Positions 1 to 5,702 of a stretch of 43,747 bases of DNA are shown in pieces. Both the position numbers and the translations under genes were made by a program. Source of the DNA: Ilumatobacteraceae bacterium (GTDB taxonomy: Bacteria; Actinomycetota; Acidimicrobiia; Acidimicrobiales; Ilumatobacteraceae). The DNA is taken from positions 1-43,747 of the forward strand of contig JAKMEY010000054.1 in NCBI GenBank assembly GCA_022425725.1. The letters are read 5' to 3'. Under the pieces are notes generated by a model that saw only the letters and a program-made list of their open reading frames with translations, made no database searches and was not told the DNA's origin. How positions within the stretch are numbered: the first letter of the stretch is position 1; each line of letters starts with the position of its first letter.

Positions 1-153
1 GTGCAGGGTGATCGATCCGGCGAACTTCGCCGGGCACTTCCGTTTCCGGTGATCGGCCGAGTAGCTGACGGTTGCACCTGGATCGATTTGAGGTCGGTTG
101 ATCCGTCTGACGATGACAACATCGCCCAGGCGCTCGCCGCGCTGGAAGGTTGA
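1..153 (+). CDS. selA: L-seryl-tRNA(Sec) selenium transferase, C-terminal end (partial)
   Basis: Frame 1 is open from the window edge to TGA at 151-153 and encodes the last 50 residues of a protein. The tail reads PFPVIGRVADGCTWIDLRSV followed by an acidic stretch. This matches the usual SelA C-terminus, in which a PVIGR segment is followed by a short beta hairpin of the form DGxxWxDLR. SelA is a PLP enzyme that converts Ser-tRNA(Sec) to Sec-tRNA(Sec) using selenophosphate. The catalytic lysine lies outside the window. The stop codon is one base from the selB start, so the two genes are almost certainly one operon. The identification rests on about 50 residues plus the selB/tRNA-Sec context. 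Confidence 0.85.
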   Translation: MQGDRSGELRRALPFPVIGRVADGCTWIDLRSVDPSDDDNIAQALAALEG

Positions 154-154
154 T

Positions 155-1849
155 ATGGCGGTCATCGCCACCGCAGGCCACATCGACCATGGCAAGTCAG
201 CTCTCGTTCGGGCAATGACGGGCATCGAGCCCGATCGATTCGAGGAAGAACGGCGACGGGGTCTCACGATTGATCTCGGCTTTGGGCACGTCGCCGCGCG
301 AGATGGCACTGTGCTCGACATCGTTGACGTACCAGGTCACGCTGACTACCTGAAGACGATGATCGCCGGCATGTCGCACGCTTCGATCGCGTTGCTTGTC
401 ATCGATGCAGTCGAGGGATGCCGGGCGCAAACTCGTGAACATCTTGCGGTCATCGATTCGATCAGGCCGTTAGCCGGAGTTGTTGCGCTGACCCGAGTTG
501 ACCTTGTGAGCGCTGATCGCAGAGTAGAGGTTGAGAGAGAAGTTGACGAACTGCTTGCCTCGTCACCTATTTCGTGGTCGCGCCCGCTGTGCACCTCAGC
601 GGTAACCGGAGAGGGCATTGAGGCTCTCGTCGACACGCTTGCGCAAACAGTGCGGGAGGTCGAAGCGAGTGAGCAGACGTTGAGCGAGTTGCCGGCACGT
701 TTGTTCGTCGACCGGGTGTTTTCAGTGAGCGGCGCGGGAACCGTGGTGACAGGAACATTGTCGTCAGGGTCAATATGTACCGGAGACGAGTTCGTTATCG
801 CGGGAACCGTTCAGAGTGTCAGCGTGCGGTCGGTTCAGCGACACGGCACCAACTGCGACCACATTGCTGCGGTGAGACGAACGGCTATCAATCTTTCTGG
901 TGTCTCAGCCACCGACTTAGGTCGCGGCGATGTCATTGTTGCCGCAGCACGTTGGATTCATACCGATGTTGTTGATGTGCAGGTTGAACTCGTTGAAGGA
1001 GCAACGATCAGAAATGGCAAGGGCTTTAGCGCTCATATCGGCTCGGCGCGCAGGGATATCACTCTTCGCCCCGTCGGAGGCCCCGACGGCGCTCAACGAG
1101 GGTGGTTCCGGATGCGTTTCCCAAACGCGTTGCCTCTCGCTCCAAACGATCGATTTCTGCTGCGAAACCACGGCTCTGGGGTGGTCGTCGGTGTTGCGAC
1201 AGTTTCCGATGTCTCACCGGTCGCCGCCCCGTCTCGCGCAACTCCAGACGGCTCGATCGACCAGCAACTGATTCATCATGGGTGGGTGACCATTGAGCAA
1301 GCTGAGCGTCTTACCGGGCGTGTCGTCGAGCCGTACGTTGGGCGATGGGTTGCGGCGAAGAGTGTGGTCGATGAGTCGATTGCGGCCCTGCGTGGACGTC
1401 TCGCTCAGTCGACGATCGAGACAGCGGAGTGCACCGAGGTTGAGCGGGCACTTCTGCAGACAATGGAGGGTGTTGTCATCGAACACGGTGCAGCGAGGAT
1501 CGGTGAATCGGATCCGGCACTCGAGTCTCCACTGGTTGACCGACTACTTGCCGAGGGAGTCTCTACCGGCCCGATCGAGGTGAGCGATCGAAAGGTTGCT
1601 GCTCGACTCGTCCGTCTCGGTGTGCTGGTGAGCCACGATGATGTCTACTTCCATGTTGATGTCATCCGAAGCCTTGAACCGATTCTCGAGATGCTCTGGT
1701 CGGCCGACCCAGATGGATTTACGGTGGCAGAACTTCGCGACGCACTTGGCGTGACCCGCAAACATGCTCTTCCGCTCGCGAATTGTTTCGACCAGATGAG
1801 GATCACTCGCCGCGCCGGTGACCGAAGGGTTCGTGGACGCGGTGAGTAG
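155..1849 (+). CDS. selB: Selenocysteine-specific elongation factor SelB
   Basis: This 564-residue GTPase delivers Sec-tRNA(Sec) to the ribosome and binds the mRNA SECIS hairpin through C-terminal winged helices. The start at 155 (MAVIATAGHIDHGKSA) was chosen over an upstream ATG at 98 because SelB proteins begin directly with the G1 loop and because 155 lies one base after the selA stop. Visible motifs are GHIDHGKS (G1), the RRRGLTIDLGF switch region, DVPGHADYL (G3) and TRVDLV (G4 position). EF-Tu-like domains 2 and 3 follow (from about RLFVDRVFSVSGAGTVVTGTL). The last roughly 180 residues are helical winged-helix type, with no extra domain. Length is slightly below the Escherichia coli protein. 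Neighbours selA and the UCA-anticodon tRNA confirm the role. Confidence 0.97.
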   Translation: MAVIATAGHIDHGKSALVRAMTGIEPDRFEEERRRGLTIDLGFGHVAARDGTVLDIVDVPGHADYLKTMIAGMSHASIALLVIDAVEGCRAQTREHLAVIDSIRPLAGVVALTRVDLVSADRRVEVEREVDELLASSPISWSRPLCTSAVTGEGIEALVDTLAQTVREVEASEQTLSELPARLFVDRVFSVSGAGTVVTGTLSSGSICTGDEFVIAGTVQSVSVRSVQRHGTNCDHIAAVRRTAINLSGVSATDLGRGDVIVAAARWIHTDVVDVQVELVEGATIRNGKGFSAHIGSARRDITLRPVGGPDGAQRGWFRMRFPNALPLAPNDRFLLRNHGSGVVVGVATVSDVSPVAAPSRATPDGSIDQQLIHHGWVTIEQAERLTGRVVEPYVGRWVAAKSVVDESIAALRGRLAQSTIETAECTEVERALLQTMEGVVIEHGAARIGESDPALESPLVDRLLAEGVSTGPIEVSDRKVAARLVRLGVLVSHDDVYFHVDVIRSLEPILEMLWSADPDGFTVAELRDALGVTRKHALPLANCFDQMRITRRAGDRRVRGRGE

Positions 1850-1856
1850 CGATAAG

Positions 1857-1949
1857 CGGAGGTGGACGGGAATCGAACCCGCCGGACGGAGTTCATCCGT
1901 CCCAACCGTGTTGAAGACGGCGGAGCCCACCAGGCGCTCGGACACCTCC
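1857..1949 (-). tRNA. selC: tRNA-Sec (anticodon UCA)
   Basis: Reading the minus strand from 1949 to 1857 gives a 93-nt tRNA. The acceptor strand GGAGGTG pairs with CACCTCC (1858-1864), and the eighth pair typical of bacterial tRNA-Sec would be a U-C mismatch. A 6-bp D-stem with a 4-nt TGGT loop forms if one G is bulged. The anticodon loop is CTTCAAC, so the anticodon is TCA (plus-strand 1912-1914). A long variable arm has a 7-bp stem, GGACGGA/TCCGTCC. The T-loop is TTCGATT. The discriminator base is G, and CCA is not encoded. A long variable arm together with a UCA anticodon identifies selenocysteine tRNA. The gene opposes selB and diverges from the next gene. Confidence 0.95.
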
Positions 1950-1956
1950 ACTCCGT

Positions 1957-1966
1957 AGGGTACCGT
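1957..1966. promoter_or_regulatory. Overlapping divergent -10 elements for tRNA-Sec and the thioredoxin-domain gene
   Basis: On the plus strand TACCGT (1961-1966) ends six bases before the ATG at 1973. On the minus strand TACCCT (1962-1957) ends seven bases before the first nucleotide of tRNA-Sec at 1949. The two hexamers share bases 1961-1962 around the GGTACC palindrome. If both are used, RNA polymerase can occupy only one direction at a time, and both RNAs would start at or next to the gene's first base. No good -35 was seen on either side. This is a prediction from sequence only. Confidence 0.55.
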
Positions 1967-1972
1967 TGTCAT

Positions 1973-3433
1973 ATGCCGACCCCAGCACAAGAACTTTCTT
2001 CCACAGATCTCTCTGACGGACTCACTGTCGTCGTGAAACGAGATTGTGAGACCTGCCAGATGGTCGAGCCCGTGATCGCAGAGATCGCTTCGGTGCTTCC
2101 CATCCGGGTGATTACGCAAGATGATCCGTCATTTCCGGGCTCAGTCGATCGCGAGCACGACGATGAACTGGCATTCTCTTGGCTTCACGACATCGAGACG
2201 GTGCCGACGCTCATCAAGGGGAGCTCGCAGGCTGAAGACGAGCGAACGGTCGGCTGGTCGCAGGCGGAGTGGCAGCGGATCACCGGCATTGATTCTTTAG
2301 GGGCTGACCTTCCCTTGATGCGACCGGGGTGCGGTTCGATGAGCGTTGACCCGAATCTCATCGACACATTGCGTGCACGTTTTGCAGGTGACGGGCTTGC
2401 GGCCCGAGAAGTTGAATTTGCTCAGGCTGAAGATTCGTTTGAAGCGATGTTCGAACGCGGGTGGACCGATGGGCTTCCGGTTGTTCCTCCCACAAGGGAG
2501 CGGGTGTTGCAGATGTTGGAGGGAACGACGCGAGCACCTGATGAGGTGGTCGCGGTCGCTCCTCCTGACCTCGTTGAACTCACGGTGGAAAAGATCGCAG
2601 TGAACGCGGTGATGGCCGGATGTCGCCCCGAGTATTTACCGTGGGTGATTGCTGCGATTGAGGCCGTGTGCAATGACACGTTCAACATGCATGGTCTTCT
2701 TGCAACGACGATGCCCGTGGGGCCAGTGTTGATCTGTAACGGGCCCGGCACGAAGGCCATTGGGATGAACTCAGGAATCAATGTGTTCGGTCAAGGAAAC
2801 CGGGCCAATCTCACTATCGGTCGAGCCGTTCAACTTGTGATCCGAAATGTTGGTGGTGGTCGTCCAGGTGAAGTCGATCGCGCAACTCACGGAAGTCCTT
2901 CGAAGATTTCGTTCTGCTTCGCCGAAGACGAGGCGGGTTCACCATTTCGCCCGCTGTCAGTGCAGCGGGGAATCGACGAAGGTGTTGACGCAATTACCGT
3001 GTTTGCCGGCGAGGGCCCAAAATGCATCGTCGACCAACTTGCCCGAACTCCAGAACAACTCATTGCGACCCTTGCCGACGCGTTGATGGGGCTTCATCAC
3101 CGCAAACTCGTCGTTGGATTCGACGTCGTGCTGGTGGTCAGCCCCGATCACTCTCGTATCTTCCACGAGGCGAAGTGGAGCGATGCTGAGGTTCTCGAAG
3201 CACTGTATGCCGCAACTGCTCGACCTGGTGCTGAACTGGTGAGAGGCGTTGGTGGCATCGCTGAGGGTGTGCCGGAAGGATTCGGCGAAATACCTTTACT
3301 GCCCAAGTTTCGACCCGATGGAATCCTGTTGGCCCACGCCGGTGGGGGAGCGGGATTGTTTTCTTCGATGATTGGCGGTTGGGTGAATGGAGAGATGGGT
3401 AGTGATCCTGTCACCGTCGAGGTTCGTCGATGA
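1973..3433 (+). CDS. Thioredoxin-like domain protein with large conserved C-terminal domain; probable partner of the UGSC selenoprotein
   Basis: The protein has 486 residues and unknown function. Residues 15-105 look like a thioredoxin-fold domain: a CETC active-site-like motif (25-28) at the start of a helix, and VPTL with a putative cis-proline at 78. PGCGS follows at 118-122. The remaining part (about 150-486) begins with GWTDGLPVVPPT (163-174) and contains MAGCRPEY, NGPGTKAIGMNSGIN and a glycine-rich AHAGGGAGLFSS tail. It holds several cysteines but no metal motif I recognise. An upstream in-frame ATG at 1862 was rejected because it lies inside the tRNA gene. ATG 1973 has a TACCGT hexamer six bases upstream, suggesting a leaderless mRNA. 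The gene sits directly before the selenoprotein, so a redox partnership is inferred. Confidence 0.7.
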   Translation: MPTPAQELSSTDLSDGLTVVVKRDCETCQMVEPVIAEIASVLPIRVITQDDPSFPGSVDREHDDELAFSWLHDIETVPTLIKGSSQAEDERTVGWSQAEWQRITGIDSLGADLPLMRPGCGSMSVDPNLIDTLRARFAGDGLAAREVEFAQAEDSFEAMFERGWTDGLPVVPPTRERVLQMLEGTTRAPDEVVAVAPPDLVELTVEKIAVNAVMAGCRPEYLPWVIAAIEAVCNDTFNMHGLLATTMPVGPVLICNGPGTKAIGMNSGINVFGQGNRANLTIGRAVQLVIRNVGGGRPGEVDRATHGSPSKISFCFAEDEAGSPFRPLSVQRGIDEGVDAITVFAGEGPKCIVDQLARTPEQLIATLADALMGLHHRKLVVGFDVVLVVSPDHSRIFHEAKWSDAEVLEALYAATARPGAELVRGVGGIAEGVPEGFGEIPLLPKFRPDGILLAHAGGGAGLFSSMIGGWVNGEMGSDPVTVEVRR

Positions 3434-3450
3434 CAGTCGGGCCAATCGTC

Positions 3451-3456
3451 TAGGGT
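3451..3456 (+). promoter_or_regulatory. -10-like hexamer of the selenoprotein gene
   Basis: TAGGGT ends seven bases before GTG 3464. This matches the TANNNT-to-start spacing seen for many genes in the window and supports GTG 3464 rather than GTG 3455 or 3458 as the start. No clear Shine-Dalgarno lies upstream of any of the three GTG codons. Confidence 0.45.
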
Positions 3457-3463
3457 GGTGGTT

Positions 3464-3985
3464 GTGAGCGAGAATCTTGTCCTCGACCCGACCGCAGAGC
3501 GTGCTCCGGCGACGCGCACGCGGCTTGCAAGGCCAGAGTCACTCGATGGGCAGATCATTGGCCTTCTCGATATCTCTAAGCCACGCGGCGATGTGTTTCT
3601 TGATGAGATCGAGCGTCAGTTAGTCGAGCGTGGCGCAACGGTTCAGCGCTACAAAAAGCCGACATTTTCAAAACCTGCCCCGGTCGACCTTCGACACGAG
3701 ATTGCAACGCAATGCACGATGGTGATCGAAGCCCTGGCCGATTGAGGCAGTTGCACGTCGTGCAGTGTGCACGACATCGCTGATCTTGAAAGTCGTGGAG
3801 TGCCTGGCGTGTTCGTTGCGTCGAGCGAGTTCGTAAGTGGTGCGGATGCTCAATCTGCAGCGCTCGGATTTCCCGATCTGGCGCGGATTTTTGTTGAACA
3901 TCCGATTCAAGACCGCACCGATGACGAAATGCGGGCCATTGCGGCTGGTGTGATTGACTCGGTCATCAACGAAATTACCTCCTGA
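3464..3985 (+). CDS. UGSC-family selenoprotein (in-frame TGA 3743-3745 read as selenocysteine)
   Basis: Two apparent ORFs (ending at 3745, and 3767-3985) are in the same frame, separated only by TGA at 3743-3745. Read as Sec, the product is 173 residues with U94 in the segment U-G-S-C-T-S-C-S-V-H-D. This is the signature of the UGSC family of (seleno)proteins, in which Sec or Cys precedes Gly-Ser-Cys. The region after it (LESRGVPGVFVASSEF, then a helix and EHPIQD) continues smoothly as one alpha/beta domain. C97 and C100 are extra thiols near the Sec. A SECIS-like hairpin follows the TGA, and selA, selB and tRNA-Sec are adjacent. The family's reaction is not established as far as I know; a thiol/selenol redox role is inferred. 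GTG 3464 is preferred; GTG 3455 would add three residues. Confidence 0.9.
3743..3775 (+). promoter_or_regulatory. Sec codon and bacterial SECIS-like hairpin
   Basis: TGA at 3743-3745 is followed by a perfect 8-bp stem, GTCGTGCA (3757-3764) with TGCACGAC (3768-3775), closed by the loop GTG (3765-3767). The loop lies about 20 nt after the TGA. It contains G and U, as SelB-binding bacterial SECIS loops usually do. The hairpin lies inside the coding sequence, as expected in bacteria. Confidence 0.8.
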
Positions 3986-4002
3986 CCTTCCGGCCTCTCT
4001 CT

Positions 4003-4029
4003 GCACGTGTGGCACGTGTCAACATGTGA
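4003..4029 (+). repeat. Three near-copies of a 9-bp unit upstream of the DUF169 gene
   Basis: GCACGTGTG (4003-4011), GCACGTGTC (4012-4020) and AACATGTGA (4021-4029) follow each other with period 9. Each contains a palindromic hexamer: CACGTG, CACGTG, ACATGT. They fill the short gap between the selenoprotein stop and the DUF169 Shine-Dalgarno. They could be binding sites or an RNA structure; no function is shown. Confidence 0.4.
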
Positions 4030-4055
4030 TGAGCCCTGACCTTGGGAGGTTTGGT

Positions 4056-4847
4056 ATGAGCGAAGCAGTTACAAAGGTTTCGATTGGCGACAATCTCGAC
4101 TGGTCCCAAGTGGTCGACGACCTCAATCGTTTGTTGCGTCTTCGCACAACACCGATCGGGATGAAAATGTTTGCAACCCGTGACGAAATGGAAGCAATTC
4201 CAAAGATTCGCCGACCGCAATCAATTCATACGACAGATCAAATCGTCGGTCAGGCAAGTCGACTCGGTTGGACTGTCGGAATCACGGTGGATGACCTTGT
4301 TGGCGATCAGTGTTCAACCGTTATCGGCTTGCATCCTCGTGACGATGAATGGCTCTCGGGTGAACGCATGACGGGGGTCTGGTACGAAACTCTTGAGGAC
4401 GCATCTGCGCATCAACATTCGATGACGACAGTGCCGTTCGGACAGTACGAGGCGATGGCAGTATCACCGCTCGTGAGTGGCCGACTCAGCCCACCAGATA
4501 TCTGTCTCATTTATGCGACACCTGCCCAGATGATTTTGTTTATCAACGGGCTGCAATGGACAGGATTCAAAAAACTTGAGTGGGGTTGTGTTGGCGAGTC
4601 ATCTTGTGCCGACTCCTGGGGTAGGGCACTCGCAACTGGCGAACCGAGTCTTTCCATTCCGTGTTTCGCGGAGCGGCGGTATGGCGGCGTCATGGAAGAT
4701 GAATTACTCATGGCGATTCCGCCGCGCTTTTTGCCAGGAGTGATTGCTGGCCTCGAATCGCTATCAAAGAACGGACTGCGGTATCCGATTCCGCCATACG
4801 GGGTGCAATCTGATGCCACCGCAGGTCTTGGCCGAAGCTACGGGTGA
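4056..4847 (+). CDS. DUF169 family protein
   Basis: This 263-residue soluble protein resembles the DUF169 family: an early RLRTTPIGMKMF segment, a central IGLHPRDDEW region, VPFGQYEAMAVSPL, then PAQMILFINGLQW and a C-terminal PPRFLPGVIAGLESL helix. The ATG at 4056 is preceded by GGGAGGT (4044-4050) at good spacing, so a longer frame from 3954 is not used. Cysteines in GCVGESSCADSWG and SIPCFAERRYGG are the most striking potential functional residues. The family is found in anaerobes and actinobacteria without a firmly assigned reaction. It starts 70 bases after the selenoprotein and may be co-transcribed with it. Confidence 0.75.
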   Translation: MSEAVTKVSIGDNLDWSQVVDDLNRLLRLRTTPIGMKMFATRDEMEAIPKIRRPQSIHTTDQIVGQASRLGWTVGITVDDLVGDQCSTVIGLHPRDDEWLSGERMTGVWYETLEDASAHQHSMTTVPFGQYEAMAVSPLVSGRLSPPDICLIYATPAQMILFINGLQWTGFKKLEWGCVGESSCADSWGRALATGEPSLSIPCFAERRYGGVMEDELLMAIPPRFLPGVIAGLESLSKNGLRYPIPPYGVQSDATAGLGRSYG

Positions 4848-4888
4848 CCGATATCGGCGCGTAGTTATCCGCGTGACAGACTGAGAGA
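4848..4888. other. Short gap between DUF169 gene and fdhD, with a 10-bp palindrome
   Basis: CCGATATCGG (4848-4857) is a perfect palindrome directly after the DUF169 stop. The rest of the 41-bp gap has no convincing -10. CAGACT (4877-4882) ends six bases before the fdhD GTG and only partly matches TANNNT. Confidence 0.3.
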
Positions 4889-5695
4889 GTGACCACGCGA
4901 CCTCTTCATGGACGAGCACGTCGCCATACGGCCGATCGTCATACGAGCGGGTGGTCGGTGCAGTCTGAGGAGTGGCTCGTTGTTGAACAGCCACTCGCCA
5001 TCCACGTCGATGGTGAAATCGTTGCGACGACAATGTGCACACCAGATGACCCAGCCGCGTTGGCTGTTGGGTTTTGTATCGCTGAGGGAATGCTTGATCG
5101 AGATGTCACCGCCGGGGTGACCGTAGATCGCTCGGGTCCGACCGTGACGGTGCAGGTAGAGACAGGCCACTTGCCGGGCTCATTCTCTGCGCGCCTCGGA
5201 ACCGTTTCATCATCGTGCGGGGCATGCGGCACTGCTGACATGGCTGCCCTTGTTGCAGGTGTGGCGCCAGTCAATGCAGGACGGCAACCCGACGGCGATG
5301 TGGTTTCTGCTGTTGCGTCAAACCTTCGCTCTCAGCAAGAAGTATTTGCTTTAACCGGTGGCTCTCACGCTGCCGCAGCGGTGACCGTTGACGGCCAGGT
5401 TGTTGACATCGCAGAAGATGTAGGCCGGCATAACGCGGTCGACAAAGTTGTCGGCCATCTGTATAACAGCGGTCGGCTGCCCGCAACTGATCTCATGCTC
5501 GTCATCAGCGGACGCGCAAGTTTCGAAATGGTGCAGAAGGCCTGCGCAGCAGGGTTTGGAACACTCATCGCAGTGAGTGCTCCGTCGTCCCTTGCCGTCG
5601 ATGCTGCTGGGCGCGCTGGACTGCGTCTCATCGGGTTCGCCCGTGACGATCGGTTCACTGCGTACGTCGATCCTTCATCGTCGCCGACGCATTGA
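4889..5695 (+). CDS. fdhD: Formate dehydrogenase accessory sulfurtransferase FdhD
   Basis: FdhD transfers sulfur from a cysteine desulfurase to the bis-MGD molybdenum cofactor and is needed for active formate dehydrogenases. The 268-residue product has the two active-site cysteines in SSSCGACGTADM (C110 and C113). It also has the conserved FALTGGSHAAAAV segment, EDVGRHNAVDKVVG and SGRASFEMVQKA. The GTG start at 4889 gives a normal family length. The next gene, seven bases downstream at the closest start, is a formate-dehydrogenase-like oxidoreductase and its expected client. Confidence 0.96.
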   Translation: MTTRPLHGRARRHTADRHTSGWSVQSEEWLVVEQPLAIHVDGEIVATTMCTPDDPAALAVGFCIAEGMLDRDVTAGVTVDRSGPTVTVQVETGHLPGSFSARLGTVSSSCGACGTADMAALVAGVAPVNAGRQPDGDVVSAVASNLRSQQEVFALTGGSHAAAAVTVDGQVVDIAEDVGRHNAVDKVVGHLYNSGRLPATDLMLVISGRASFEMVQKACAAGFGTLIAVSAPSSLAVDAAGRAGLRLIGFARDDRFTAYVDPSSSPTH

Positions 5696-5702
5696 GAACA
5701 CG

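Noticed and set aside
1544-2119. 191-residue minus-strand open frame through tRNA-Sec
   Set aside because: It runs across the tRNA and antisense to selB and the thioredoxin-domain gene; no recognisable protein sequence.
3455-3985. Reading the split frame as a pseudogene or two separate small genes
   Set aside because: The downstream part has no credible start of its own, the frame and family similarity continue through the TGA, and the Sec machinery plus a SECIS-like hairpin are present.
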